Assembly: GCA_016710325.1 (NCBI GenBank)
Contig: JADJXK010000002.1
Span: 5,704,001-5,768,000, forward strand
Direction of reading: 5' to 3'
DNA: 64,000 nt
Origin: Candidatus Leptofilum proximum
GTDB taxonomy: Bacteria; Chloroflexota; Anaerolineae; Promineifilales; Promineifilaceae
Positions 42,976-52,993 of this stretch are shown in pieces (the first letter of the stretch is position 1; each line of letters opens with the position of its first letter). Made by a program: the position numbers and the translations under genes. Under the pieces are notes generated by a model. The model made no database searches and was not told the DNA's origin. It saw only the letters and a list, made by a program, of their open reading frames with translations.

Positions 42976-43449
42976 TTATTTTTTGAGGTCAACGGCCGTT
43001 CCGCCACACCCTTTCACTAAATCATCTGGCCCAATGGCAAACACCGAAAACGGCGTGCCCGCCGCCGCCCAAACGACCTCGAACTGGCGCAAATCCTCGT
43101 CCACAAGAATAGTCATCGGGTTGAGATGGCCAAACGGCGGCACACCGCCAATGCTGAATCCTGTCGCCGCCTTCACCGCGTCGGCGCTGGCGCGCTGCAC
43201 CTGCTTGCGCCCCACACCGCACAGCGCCGCCAGCTTGCGCTCGTCCAGCTGGTTGGCCCCCGAAACCAGGGCCATGATCGGCTGATCGTTCACGGTGAAG
43301 CAGAGGCTTTTCACAATCTGGGCCACTTCGCAGCCAATCGCATCGGCCGCTTCCTGGGCGGAGCGGGTGGTTTGGGCAAACTCTTTAATTTCAATCGCCA
43401 GCCCCAGTTCCTGGGCGGCAGCGGCAACTTTTTGGGCAGAGAGGTGCAT
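42976..43449 (-). CDS. YbaK/ProX-type aminoacyl-tRNA deacylase
   Basis: A 157-residue editing-domain protein. It carries AIGCEVAQIVKSLCFTV and the ALVSGANQLDERKLA loop, with GYSIGGVPPFGH-like GFSIGGVPPFGHLNPM typical of the YbaK/Cys-tRNA(Pro) deacylase group. The exact amino acid hydrolysed is not certain. ATG 43449 opens just downstream of a palindromic array that may be transcribed with it. Confidence 0.82.
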   Translation of the reverse strand: MHLSAQKVAAAAQELGLAIEIKEFAQTTRSAQEAADAIGCEVAQIVKSLCFTVNDQPIMALVSGANQLDERKLAALCGVGRKQVQRASADAVKAATGFSIGGVPPFGHLNPMTILVDEDLRQFEVVWAAAGTPFSVFAIGPDDLVKGCGGTAVDLKK

Positions 43450-43453
43450 TTTT

Positions 43454-43527
43454 TCGGTAATCCGTGATCGGTGATCGGTGGTCGGTTATCCGTAATCGGT
43501 CACCGATTACCGTTCACCGAATACCGA
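43454..43527. repeat. CGGTAATCGG-family palindromic array
   Basis: CGGTAATCCGTGATCGGTGATC and tandem GGTCGG words face CACCGATTACCGTTCACCG and AATACCG. It sits between the J-domain gene stop and the deacylase start. Confidence 0.85.
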
Positions 43528-44520
43528 CTAATCAAAGTCGTAGTCATCATCAAAATCTTCTTCAAAATAGTTCTTGCTGCGGCGGCGGTCGATGTAGCGG
43601 TCGAACTCGGCAGAGATGTCGGGGTCGTCGAAGTTGCCGTCCAGGGTGGCGTCAAACACGAGGTCGGCGAAATCTTCAGACAAGACGGCCGTTTCCTCAT
43701 CAAACTCATCTTCCATTGTCGCCAGCTGCTCTTCCAACACGTCCCGCTCAATCTGGCGCCGGGCAATATCTTCGCGCAGCTGTATCTCCAGCTCGCCAAA
43801 CCAATCCCGGCCAACCCGTTCGGCCCGCTCCTGGCGCCGCATCATTACCGCGCTTTTGTGCTTGTCCAGCCGGGCCAGCTCATCCTCAATCTCTTGCAGC
43901 CGGTTTTGCACCCGCGTCAGCTCGCGGGTCAGCATCGCCAACAGATCTTCTTCCGACTGTACAGCGATGGTGTGGGGGGCATCTGGTTCCAGCAGCAGCT
44001 GTTCCAGCTTGTCCAGGTCCCCCGCCGCGTACGCCGCATTGATGGCCATCATCATTTGCGTGCGGTAGTCGCGGTCCGCCTCGTCCACCGCCATGTCTGG
44101 ATGAAAACGGCGAGCCAGCTGGCGGTAGAGCTGCTTTAGCGATACCTTCTCTTCCTCGGCCAGCGTCTGGCGCGGTTCTTTGGGCGCGGCGTGGTAGCGA
44201 TACTCCCCCGATTCGGAGGCGGTTTTGCCCGCAGCCCAGGCGGCGGCTTCGTTTTCCGGGTCAGTTTGCCACCCTTCGCCCAGCCAGCGCATTTTGCGCT
44301 TTAGCTCCTGGATTTCGGCGTCGAGCTTATCTAACTTGTCGGTTAGCTTGGCGATGCGCGAGCGCAGCTTAAACTCAAAAGCGCTAATCGCCGCCAGCCG
44401 GTCAGACAGCTCCGCTTCGGCTTCCACCAGGCGCGGACGCAGCGTGTTCAGCTGGGCCGTTATCTGCTCAATTTGCTCATGCAAACTGGTTTTCGCGGGA
44501 GATTGATTCGGGTTTGTCAT
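43528..44520 (-). CDS. J-domain protein with long coiled coils
   Basis: A 330-residue protein. Coiled coils occupy about 1-90 (EQITAQLNTLRPRLVEAEAELSD and following) and about 195-275. Between them is a DnaJ-like domain (LKQLYRQLARRFHPDM) with the HPD tripeptide needed to stimulate Hsp70. The C-terminus is very acidic (EEDFDDDYDFD). It likely targets Hsp70 to a specific client. No dnaK is in the window. ATG 44520 is used, since upstream sequence is the repeat array. The array is on the strand that would be transcribed into this gene from cimA. Confidence 0.8.
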   Translation of the reverse strand: MTNPNQSPAKTSLHEQIEQITAQLNTLRPRLVEAEAELSDRLAAISAFEFKLRSRIAKLTDKLDKLDAEIQELKRKMRWLGEGWQTDPENEAAAWAAGKTASESGEYRYHAAPKEPRQTLAEEEKVSLKQLYRQLARRFHPDMAVDEADRDYRTQMMMAINAAYAAGDLDKLEQLLLEPDAPHTIAVQSEEDLLAMLTRELTRVQNRLQEIEDELARLDKHKSAVMMRRQERAERVGRDWFGELEIQLREDIARRQIERDVLEEQLATMEDEFDEETAVLSEDFADLVFDATLDGNFDDPDISAEFDRYIDRRRSKNYFEEDFDDDYDFD

Positions 44521-44534
44521 GCCAGTATTGTAGT

Positions 44535-44595
44535 GGGTAATTAGGTAATTGAGTAATTGCGTAATTGCCCAATTACCCAATTACTCAATTACCTA
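44535..44595. repeat. GGTAATTAGGTAATTGAG palindromic array, forming the cimA stop
   Basis: GGGTAATTAGGTAATTGAG and TAATTGCGTAATTGCCC face AATTACCCAATTACTCAATTACC. On the minus strand the cimA frame ends in GGT-AAT-TGA inside the array. Confidence 0.85.
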
Positions 44596-46144
44596 GCAAT
44601 GCATACTCCATACTGTCCGCCAGCGCCTGCCAGCTGGCCTCGATGATGTTGGCGCTGGCTCCCACGGTGCTCCAGCTTTTGTTGCCCTGGCGTGTATCGA
44701 TGAGGACGCGGGTGGTAGCGGCCGTTGCGTTTTCGCCATCCAAAATGCGCACTTTGTAATCCACCAGCTTGATGCTGCTCAACTGCGGATACACATCCAC
44801 CAGCGCCTTGCGCAGCGCAGCATCCAGGGCATTCACGGGGCCGTTCCCTTCGGCGACCATGTGCATGCGCTTGGGGCCAACGCGCACCTTGACGATGGCT
44901 TCGGCATTCAGGCCGCGCCCGCGCCGTTGGCTGACGCTAACAGAGTAGTCGATTATTTCAAACGGCGGCACGTAGGCGGGATGGGTGCGGCGCAGCATCA
45001 GCTCCACGGATGCTTCGGCACCCTCAAAAGTGAAGCCCTGCGATTCCAGCACCTTGATTTGCTCCAGCGCCTTGCGCAAATCCAGGCTTTCCATGTTCAG
45101 GCCAAACTGGCGGGCTTTGTCTACCAGGTTGCCCCGGCCAGACAGCTCCGAAACGACGCTGCGCTGCTGGTTGCCCACCAGCTCCGGCTCGATGTGCTGG
45201 TAGCTGAGCGGATTTTTGAGCATGGCGGCGACGTGGATGCCGCCCTTGTGGGCAAAGGCGCTGGCGCCCACAAACGGCTGGTGGTCGTCTAAGTCCAGGT
45301 TGGCCACCTCGGCGACATAGCGGGAGAGTTCGGTGAGGGTGGCCAGTTTCTCTGGCGGTACGCAGTCGTACCCCATTTTGAGCTGCAAATCGGGGATGAC
45401 GCTGCACAGGTTGGCGTTGGCTACCCGTTCACCGTAGCCGTTGATGGTGCCCTGCACCTGCACTGCCCCGGCGCGCACCCCGGCCAGGGTGTTGGCTACA
45501 CCGCACTCGCCGTCGTCATGGGTGTGGATGCCAATTTGGACGTTAGGGCCAACGGCCGTTTTCACCTCACACACAATCGCCTCAATCTCCCACGGCAGGG
45601 AACCGCCATTGGTGTCGCATAACACCACGCTGTCCGCCCCATTCACGGCGGCGGCCTTCAGGGTGGCGATGGCGTATTCCGGGTTGGCCTTGTAGCCGTC
45701 GAAAAAATGCTCGGCGTCGTAAATCACCTCCTTGTTGTGTGACTTGCAGTAAGCCACGCTCTCGCCAATCATCGCCAGGTTTTCCTCCATGGTCGCTTCC
45801 AGCACGTCAATAACGTGCAAATCCCACGTTTTGCCCACCAGGGTAATCACCGGCGTGTTGGCCTCAATCAGCAGCTTCAGATTGGAATCTTCTTCGGGCC
45901 GGACGCCTTTGCGGCGGGTGCTGCCAAAGGCGCACACTCTGGCGTGTTTCAGGTCCAGCGACGCCACGCGGCGGAAATATTCCACGTCCTTGGGGTTGGA
46001 GCCGGGCCAGCCGCCTTCAATGTAGTCGATGCCAAATTCATCAAGCTTTTGGGTGATTTTGAGCTTGTCGTCGAGTGAGAGAGAAATTCCTTCGCGCTGG
46101 GTGCCATCGCGCAAAGTGGTGTCGTAGAGGAAGATTTTGGTCAT
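44585..46144 (-). CDS. cimA: (R)-citramalate synthase
   Basis: A 519-residue HMG-like synthase that condenses pyruvate with acetyl-CoA, the first step of the threonine-independent isoleucine route. The catalytic start TTLRDGTQREGISL, the metal-binding HTHDDGECGVAN and GYGERVANANLCSVI are seen, and the C-terminal regulatory (LeuA-type dimer) domain is present. The long sequence and GGWPGSNPKD region suit the CimA branch rather than LeuA. The start ATG 46144 follows AGGAGAACACC. Upstream in-frame sequence is palindromic array and is not coding. Confidence 0.88.
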   Translation of the reverse strand: MTKIFLYDTTLRDGTQREGISLSLDDKLKITQKLDEFGIDYIEGGWPGSNPKDVEYFRRVASLDLKHARVCAFGSTRRKGVRPEEDSNLKLLIEANTPVITLVGKTWDLHVIDVLEATMEENLAMIGESVAYCKSHNKEVIYDAEHFFDGYKANPEYAIATLKAAAVNGADSVVLCDTNGGSLPWEIEAIVCEVKTAVGPNVQIGIHTHDDGECGVANTLAGVRAGAVQVQGTINGYGERVANANLCSVIPDLQLKMGYDCVPPEKLATLTELSRYVAEVANLDLDDHQPFVGASAFAHKGGIHVAAMLKNPLSYQHIEPELVGNQQRSVVSELSGRGNLVDKARQFGLNMESLDLRKALEQIKVLESQGFTFEGAEASVELMLRRTHPAYVPPFEIIDYSVSVSQRRGRGLNAEAIVKVRVGPKRMHMVAEGNGPVNALDAALRKALVDVYPQLSSIKLVDYKVRILDGENATAATTRVLIDTRQGNKSWSTVGASANIIEASWQALADSMEYALLGN

Positions 46145-46157
46145 GGTGTTCTCCTGG

Positions 46158-46219
46158 GAGGAGATTGGGGATTGGAGATTAGAGATTGAAAAATCTCCAG
46201 TCTCCAATCTCTAATCTCC
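46158..46219. repeat. GGAGATTGG-family palindromic array
   Basis: GGAGGAGATTGGGGATTGG and AGATTAGAGATT face AATCTCCAGTCTCCAATCTC. It lies between leuD and cimA. Confidence 0.85.
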
Positions 46220-46225
46220 GCGGCG

Positions 46226-46834
46226 TCAGCCGCTCGTGTTGACGCGGGCCGGATGCGCTGCCTCATACGCGGCAACGGCATCGGCCTGCTTAAGTAAGTA
46301 GCCGAGCTGGTCCAGCCCTTCGAGCAGGCAGGTTTTGCTGAAGCTGTCGATGGGGAAGTGGACGGAACGGCCGTCTGGCAAAACAACGGTCTGGCTGGCT
46401 AAATCCACGCTGACTTCTGTGTGTGGGTCTTCAGCCACCAGGCTCAGCAGCTGCTCGTGCGTGTCGTCATCCACGATGATGGGGAGCAGGCCGTTTTTGA
46501 GCGAGTTGTTGCGGAAGATGTCGGCAAAGCTGGTGGAGATGACGGCCGTAAAGCCAAAATCCATTAGCGACCAGGGGGCGTGTTCGCGGCTGGAGCCGCA
46601 GCCGAAGTTGTCGCCCGCCAGCAAAATTTGGGCGTCCTGGGCGGCTGGTTTGTTGAGCGGAAAATCTTCGCGGGGCGAACCGTCTTCATTGTAGCGCCAG
46701 TGGTGAAATAAGTTTTTGCCCAACCCTTTTTTGCTGATCGTTTTCAAAAACTGGGCCGGAATAATCTGGTCCGTGTCGATATTTTCCGTAGGAATCGCCA
46801 CCATGTGGCTGGTTAAGGTTGTGAATGGTTGCAT
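46226..46834 (-). CDS. leuD: 3-isopropylmalate dehydratase small subunit
   Basis: A 202-residue subunit carrying IDTDQIIPAQFLKTI and the substrate-binding DNFGCGSSREHAPW motif. It pairs with LeuC for isomerisation of isopropylmalate and, with CimA present, probably of citramalate. ATG 46834 is chosen. The upstream in-frame extension overlaps the palindrome at 46857-46888. Confidence 0.92.
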   Translation of the reverse strand: MQPFTTLTSHMVAIPTENIDTDQIIPAQFLKTISKKGLGKNLFHHWRYNEDGSPREDFPLNKPAAQDAQILLAGDNFGCGSSREHAPWSLMDFGFTAVISTSFADIFRNNSLKNGLLPIIVDDDTHEQLLSLVAEDPHTEVSVDLASQTVVLPDGRSVHFPIDSFSKTCLLEGLDQLGYLLKQADAVAAYEAAHPARVNTSG

Positions 46835-46856
46835 AAGTTTCTCGCGTGTTAGTTGA

Positions 46857-46888
46857 GATTGGTCCAATCTTCAAGATTGGACCAATCT
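46857..46888. repeat. GATTGGTCCAATCTTCAAG palindrome
   Basis: GATTGGTCCAATCTT pairs with AAGATTGGACCAATC, a perfect palindrome around TC/GA. The core CCAATCTTCAAGATT is shared with 35653-35687. Confidence 0.8.
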
Positions 46889-46895
46889 GTAGCGT

Positions 46896-47378
46896 TTATT
46901 GGTAAGCAAACTGGAAGCGGAACGGCCGTTCCCGAACCGCACTCACCCGCTCAACAGACGCTTCCGCCAGGGTGATGATGCCCTCTTGGGCCAGCTCCTG
47001 CACAAAGTGGGGGCGGAACCAGTCGCTGAGTTGGGCCGGATCGTTGAACTGGTTGGGCGCGTGGAAAAGCAGACGGCCGTAGCGTTCCAGCTGCACCTCG
47101 GTGATACGCTGGCGCAGGCCAACGCGGTGCAGCAGATTCTTCTTGAGCTCATACTTGTTCAGGCCGCTCAAGGGGATGAGGAGACGGCCGTAGCTCTCAC
47201 GATACACCGCATTTTCCACAGCAATCGGTTCCCGCACCACGCCATCCAGCGCGCCGAAGCGGCATTGAGACAAATCCCCAACCAACACCAGCGACGTTGC
47301 CGCATCCACCTGCGGCAGCAAATGTTTTACACACTCCACGGCGTATCGTACGTTGACCTGGTAGGTTTGGTTTTCCAT
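46896..47378 (-). CDS. Protein of unknown function between leuC and leuD
   Basis: A 160-residue soluble protein starting MENQTYQVNVRYAVECVKHL. It is basic in the middle (LNKYELKKNLLHRVGLRQRITE) with predicted helices, and no membrane segment or known motif is recognised. leuC and leuD normally lie side by side, so an unknown gene between them, on the same strand, may be a co-regulated partner or an insertion. It holds two ACGGCCGT octamers, like the core genes. Confidence 0.6.
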   Translation of the reverse strand: MENQTYQVNVRYAVECVKHLLPQVDAATSLVLVGDLSQCRFGALDGVVREPIAVENAVYRESYGRLLIPLSGLNKYELKKNLLHRVGLRQRITEVQLERYGRLLFHAPNQFNDPAQLSDWFRPHFVQELAQEGIITLAEASVERVSAVRERPFRFQFAYQ

Positions 47379-47392
47379 TTTGTCTCTCCTTT

Positions 47393-47509
47393 TCGGTGGT
47401 CGGTGGTCGGTAATCGGTGAACGGTGAACGGTGAACGGTAATCGGTAATCGGTGAACGGTGAACGGTTTATCGATTACCGCTTACGGATTACGGATTACC
47501 GCTTACGGA

Positions 47510-47516
<7 letters not shown>
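47393..47516. repeat. CGGTAATCGG-family palindromic array, forming the leuC stop
   Basis: This is the longest member. About 65 bases of tandem GGTCGG, GGTGAACGG and GGTAATCGG words face GATTACCGCTTACGGATTACGG words. The leuC C-terminal Arg and TAA come from its edge (minus strand CGG-TAA-TCC). Confidence 0.85.
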
Positions 47517-48916
<1,400 letters not shown>

Positions 48917-48952
48917 AAAAATCTCCAATCAATTATGTTATAATCAAAACCT

Positions 48953-49194
48953 ATGCCGACAGTATTGCAAGATGGGCCTTATTACTTTGTCTTTTTTAGT
49001 TCGGATCAAGGCGAACCAGCCCATATTCATGTTAAGCGAGACAGAAATATCGTGAAGTTCTGGTTAACGCCAATTTCGCTGGCAAAAACCGAGGCTTCAA
49101 GGAACATGAATTGCGTGATATTGTGCGGCTTGTTGTTAAACATGAGCCTGTTTTGTTGGAGGCATGGCATGAATACTTTGGTTCTGGAAGCTGA
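48953..49194 (+). pseudogene. DUF4160 protein with a -1 frameshift
   Basis: The start MPTVLQDGPYYFVFFSSDQG is a normal DUF4160 beginning (an HIH-containing family, seen as PAHIHV). After KFWLTPISLAK the frame leaves the family pattern. In the -1 frame the next codons restore it (NRGFKEHELRDIV, then LLEAWHEYFG) and end at TGA 49192-49194. The shift falls at GCAAAAACC (about 49080-49086), where a -1 slip on AAA would give the right product, or one A may be missing. It overlaps the DUF2442 gene. DUF4160/DUF2442 pairs are typical small two-gene modules of unknown, possibly toxin-antitoxin, function. Confidence 0.6.
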
Positions 49195-49471
49195 TCCACA
49201 AGTTATTGACGTTTCATTTACAGATGACAAATTTAGCATTGCTTTGAGTGACGGCCGTTTCCTCCTGGTTCCACTTTCCTGGTATCCACGCCTGCACCAT
49301 GCCACCTCAGCCGAGCACAATAATTGGCAGCTATTAGGCGATGGATACGCTGTTGAATGGCCAGACCTGGATGAGCACATTGGTATTGAAGGCTTGTTGG
49401 CTGGTCGCCGCAGCGGTGAAAGTAAACGTTCGTTGGAACGTTGGCTAGAAAAGCGTTCGCCTGCTGAATGA
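49169..49471 (+). CDS. DUF2442 protein
   Basis: A 100-residue protein starting at ATG 49169 with a typical DUF2442 body (FSIALSDGRFLLVPLSWYPRL, then NWQLLGDGYAVEWPDLDEHIGIEGLLAG). It overlaps the end of the DUF4160 reading frame, so the two are co-translated. This plus-strand pair is inserted between the minus-strand leuC and leuA genes. Confidence 0.8.
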   Translation: MNTLVLEADPQVIDVSFTDDKFSIALSDGRFLLVPLSWYPRLHHATSAEHNNWQLLGDGYAVEWPDLDEHIGIEGLLAGRRSGESKRSLERWLEKRSPAE

Positions 49472-49480
49472 TTCATCTTT

Positions 49481-49513
49481 TCTCCAATCTCTGATCTCTA
49501 ATCTCTAATCTCC
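49481..49513. repeat. GGAGATTAG-family half-array, forming the leuA stop
   Basis: TTCTCCAATCTCTGATCTC and TAATCTCTAATCTCC are tandem. On the minus strand the leuA frame ends GGA-GAT-TAG within it. There is no complementary arm. Confidence 0.75.
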
Positions 49514-51163
49514 TGCTGCCGCTACTTGCTCCACCACGCTAGATGTTTCCGTGCTGGCGGCCAGCATCTTGTTCAGCGCGCTCAGGTAGGCGCGGGCGCT
49601 GGCCACTACGATGTCGGTGCTGGCGCCGTGGCCGCTGAAGGTGCGGGCATAATGCTGGCTGGTTTGCGGATTGAGGGCGTAACGGCCGTCGCCATTGTCC
49701 GGCTGGATGCGAATCGTGGCCTCCGCCTGGGCGTCTAAACCCTCGGTTACCGCGTTGATAGAAAACTCGGTCAGCTTGGGCGCTTCGCCAATGATGCGGT
49801 TGATGGCCTGGTAGGCGGCATCCACCGGCCCGGTGCCCAGGGCGGCATCCATGTAGGTCGTGCCGTCTGGCCCGGTTAGGCTGACGGACACGGTGGGAAT
49901 GCTGTGGTCGCCGCACGACACCTGGATGTGGTTCAGCTTCCAGATTTCCGGCGGCTGGTAAATTTCGTCGGCAATAATCGCTTCGATGTCGGCGTCGGTG
50001 ACCACTTTTTTCTTGTCGGCCAGCCGCTTAAAGCGCTGGAACGCCTGGTCCAGCTCGTCTTTGTCCAGGTCGTCGTAGCCTAAATCTTCCAGGCGCACGC
50101 GGAAGGCGTGACGGCCGGAATGTTTGCCCAGCACCAGGGTAGAGGCGTGCAGCCCTACCGTTTCTGGTCGCATAATTTCGTAAGTTAACTGGTTTTTCAA
50201 CATGCCATCCTGATGAATCCCGGCTTCGTGGGCAAAGGCATTGGCGCCCACGATGGCTTTGTTGGGCTGGACCACCATGCCGGTGTAGGCGCTGACCATG
50301 CGGCTGGTGCGGGTGATGTGCGTCGTGTCGATGTTGGTGGTGAAGTCGAAGAAGTTGGGCCGGGTATGAATGGCCATCGTCACTTCTTCCAGCGAGGTGT
50401 TGCCCGCCCGTTCGCCGATGCCGTTGATGGTCACTTCTACCTGCCGCGCCCCGGCTTTGACGCCCGCCAGGGTGTTGGCCGTAGCCAGCCCCAGGTCGTT
50501 GTGGCAGTGGGTGGACCAGACCACCTTGTCTGATCCGGGCGTGTTGGCGATGAGGTAGGTGATGAGACGGCCGTATTCCTCCGGCGTCACGTAGCCAACC
50601 GTGTCTGGAATGTTCAGCGTCGTTGCCCCAGCCTTGATCGCTTCACCCAGGACCTGCACCAGGAAATCTGGGTCAGAGCGCCCCGCATCTTCCGGCGAGA
50701 ACTCCACGTCATCGCACAGGCTGCGGGCAAAGGTCACTGCCTCGATGGTCTGCTCAATGCACATTTCGCGGTCGATTTTGAGCTTGTGTTGTAGATGGAT
50801 GTCGCTGGTGGCCAGAAAGGTGTGAATACGGTGGCGCGGGGCGACCTTCACGGCGTCGTAGGCGCGCTGGATGTCTTGCTTGTTGGCCCGGGCCAGCCCG
50901 GCGATCACCATTGGCTGGCCGCTTTTACGCCCTTCGGTAAGCGGCCCCACTTCCTCGGCGATGCGCCGCACGGCGTCAGAGTCGCCCGGGGAAGCGATGG
51001 GGAAGCCCGCTTCGCAGATGTCCACGCCCAGGCGGGAAAGCTGCCGGGCAATTTCCAGTTTTTCGTCTACGTTCAGCGTTGCCCCAGGCGACTGCTCACC
51101 ATCCCGCAGCGTTGTATCAAAAATAATCACAGTTTCCTGAATGTTGACACCATCGTCGTCCAT
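49505..51163 (-). CDS. leuA: 2-isopropylmalate synthase
   Basis: A 552-residue enzyme, the first committed step of leucine synthesis. Motifs: FDTTLRDGEQSPGATL, STHCHNDLGLATANTLAG, NGIGERAGNTSLEEV and AFAHEAGIHQDGMLK. The C-terminal regulatory domain is present, so leucine feedback is likely. ATG 51163 is preceded by GAGGAG at suitable spacing, and the longer frame at 51187 is less likely. Unlike cimA nearby, the sequence clearly groups with LeuA. Confidence 0.95.
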   Translation of the reverse strand: MDDDGVNIQETVIIFDTTLRDGEQSPGATLNVDEKLEIARQLSRLGVDICEAGFPIASPGDSDAVRRIAEEVGPLTEGRKSGQPMVIAGLARANKQDIQRAYDAVKVAPRHRIHTFLATSDIHLQHKLKIDREMCIEQTIEAVTFARSLCDDVEFSPEDAGRSDPDFLVQVLGEAIKAGATTLNIPDTVGYVTPEEYGRLITYLIANTPGSDKVVWSTHCHNDLGLATANTLAGVKAGARQVEVTINGIGERAGNTSLEEVTMAIHTRPNFFDFTTNIDTTHITRTSRMVSAYTGMVVQPNKAIVGANAFAHEAGIHQDGMLKNQLTYEIMRPETVGLHASTLVLGKHSGRHAFRVRLEDLGYDDLDKDELDQAFQRFKRLADKKKVVTDADIEAIIADEIYQPPEIWKLNHIQVSCGDHSIPTVSVSLTGPDGTTYMDAALGTGPVDAAYQAINRIIGEAPKLTEFSINAVTEGLDAQAEATIRIQPDNGDGRYALNPQTSQHYARTFSGHGASTDIVVASARAYLSALNKMLAASTETSSVVEQVAAAGD

Positions 51164-51188
51164 TTTTTTATACTCCTCTTCTTTCATG

Positions 51189-51249
51189 AGGGGGTGAAGG
51201 GGTGAACGGGTGAAAAAATCACCCGTTCACCCCTTCACCCCTTCACCTT
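51189..51249. repeat. GGTGAAGGGGTGAACGGGTGA palindromic array
   Basis: GGGGGTGAAGGGGTGAACGG and GTGA face TCACCCGTTCACCCCTTCACC. It lies between ilvC and leuA and touches the ilvC stop. Confidence 0.85.
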
Positions 51250-51250
51250 G

Positions 51251-52255
51251 TCACTCTATTTCGACTGTTTTCAAAAACGGCATCATCTTACGCAGCTCTT
51301 TGCCTACCTGCTCGATCTGGCTGCTGCGGGCTTGTGTACGGCGCTGGTTGAACCAGGGACGGCCGTTTACATTCTCATCAATCCACTCTTCAGCATATGC
51401 CCCGCTGCGAATGTCTTGCAGCATCTGCTTCATCGCCTGGCGCGTCTCATCGGTGATGATTTTGGGGCCGCCGGTGTAATCGCCATGTTCGGCCGTGTCG
51501 CTGACGCTGTAGCGCATGTAGCTCAAGCCGCCCTGGTAAAACAGGTCCACAATCAGCTTCAGCTCGTGCAGGCACTCAAAGTAGGCGATTTCTGGTTGGT
51601 ACCCGGCTTCCACCAGGGTATTAAACCCGGCTTCCACTAGCGCCGCCACGCCACCGCACAACACCGCCTGCTCGCCAAATAGATCCGTTTCTGTTTCTTC
51701 GGCAAAGGTGGTCTCGATGACCCCGGCGCGGGTGCAGCCGAGCCCCTTGGCGTAGGCCAGGGCAAAGGCTTTGGCATTGCCGCTGGCATCCTGCTCCACG
51801 GCCAACAGCGCAGGCGTGCCGCTGCCTTCCATAAACACCTCACGCACCCGGTGGCCGGGTGCTTTGGGGGCAATCATGCTGACATCCACCTCTTTCGGCG
51901 GCACAATCTGGCCAAAGCGGATGTTAAAGCCGTGGCCAAACATCAAGGTTTTGCCTGGCGTCAGGTTCGGTGCGATGGCCTCTTTGTAAATGGCGGCCTG
52001 CATTGTGTCTGGGGCCAACACCATGATGACATCGGCCTCGGCGCAGGCAGCGGCCGTTTCCATCACCTTCAAACCAGCCGCCTCGGCCTTAGCCCAGGAG
52101 GAGCTGCCAGCGTACAGGCCCACGCGCACGTCGGCGCCCGAGTCCCGCAGGTTGAGCGAATGGGCGTGCCCCTGGCTGCCGTAGCCAAGCACCGCAATTT
52201 TCTTGCCATTGAGCAAGCTGAGGTCTGCATCTTTGTCGTAATAAATGTTTGCCAA
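51251..52255 (-). CDS. ilvC: Ketol-acid reductoisomerase (class I)
   Basis: A 334-residue NADPH-type reductoisomerase of valine and isoleucine synthesis. It has the dinucleotide motif GYGSQGHAHSLNLRDSG, APKAPGHRVREVF and the metal/substrate segment DLFGEQAVLCGG, followed by the C-terminal helical knot domain. Its length is that of the short class I form. Confidence 0.95.
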   Translation of the reverse strand: MANIYYDKDADLSLLNGKKIAVLGYGSQGHAHSLNLRDSGADVRVGLYAGSSSWAKAEAAGLKVMETAAACAEADVIMVLAPDTMQAAIYKEAIAPNLTPGKTLMFGHGFNIRFGQIVPPKEVDVSMIAPKAPGHRVREVFMEGSGTPALLAVEQDASGNAKAFALAYAKGLGCTRAGVIETTFAEETETDLFGEQAVLCGGVAALVEAGFNTLVEAGYQPEIAYFECLHELKLIVDLFYQGGLSYMRYSVSDTAEHGDYTGGPKIITDETRQAMKQMLQDIRSGAYAEEWIDENVNGRPWFNQRRTQARSSQIEQVGKELRKMMPFLKTVEIE

Positions 52256-52271
52256 GATTCCTGTCTCCCTT

Positions 52272-52347
52272 TTTTCGGTAATCGGTTATCCGTGAACGGT
52301 AATCGGTACCTTTGCTGATGACCGATTACCGTTCACCGATTACGGTT
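52272..52347. repeat. CGGTAATCGG-family palindromic array
   Basis: CGGTAATCGGTTATCCGTGAAC and GGTAATCGG face CCGATTACCGTTCACCGATTAC. It ends one base from the ilvN stop. Confidence 0.85.
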
Positions 52348-52902
52348 TTAATGATGTCCGTTCTGCTGGGCGGGAACGGCCGTTTCCATTCCCACATTTT
52401 CTATATTTTCTAAACCGCGCACCATGGCCACACGGCCGGTACGCACCATTTCTTCAATGCCAAAGGTCTGCAGCAGCTTGATCAGCGAATCGACCTGGTC
52501 TTCCTTGCCCACAATCTGGATGATGAGCGAATCCATATCCACATCCACAATGCTGGCCCGGTAAATGTCTACCAGCTGCATGACCTCGGCGCGTGTCTGG
52601 CTGTTGGCCCGCACCTTGATCAGCGCCAGTTCACGCGTAACGACCGGTTTGTAGGTCACATCCTCAATGCGCGTAACGTTGATCAGCTTGTCCAGCTGCG
52701 TGGTAACCTGGCGCATGTCCCGGTCGGTGCCGTAGGCCACAAAGGTCATGCGGCTGATGCCCGGCGTTTCGCTGTGTCCCACGGCCAGACTCTCGATGTT
52801 AAAGTTGCGGCGGCGGAACAGGCCAGCCACCCGGTTCAAGACGCCCGGCTTGTCTTCCATCCAGGCATTAATCGTGTGTCGTTTCAACCCATTATCTGTC
52901 AT
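52348..52902 (-). CDS. ilvN: Acetolactate synthase small (regulatory) subunit
   Basis: A 184-residue subunit with an N-terminal ACT domain (WMEDKPGVLNRVAGLFRRR, then NFNIESLAVGHSE) and a C-terminal regulatory half (SLIKLLQTFGIEEMVRTG). It stimulates IlvB and carries valine feedback in known systems. ATG 52902 is used, since the longer frame reads repeat DNA. Confidence 0.93.
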   Translation of the reverse strand: MTDNGLKRHTINAWMEDKPGVLNRVAGLFRRRNFNIESLAVGHSETPGISRMTFVAYGTDRDMRQVTTQLDKLINVTRIEDVTYKPVVTRELALIKVRANSQTRAEVMQLVDIYRASIVDVDMDSLIIQIVGKEDQVDSLIKLLQTFGIEEMVRTGRVAMVRGLENIENVGMETAVPAQQNGHH

Positions 52903-52924
52903 TTTTTCTTTTCCTTTCGCGATT

Positions 52925-52986
52925 GGGCGAGGCAGGTGGGGGAAAGATGGCCTGCTCAACAATTGATCTACCCACCTGCCTCGCCC
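52925..52986. repeat. GGGCGAGGCAGGTGGG palindrome
   Basis: GGGCGAGGCAGGTGGG (52925-52940) pairs with CCCACCTGCCTCGCCC (52971-52986). The word family matches 10900-11056. It separates ilvB and ilvN. Confidence 0.8.
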
Positions 52987-52993
52987 CTACTGA

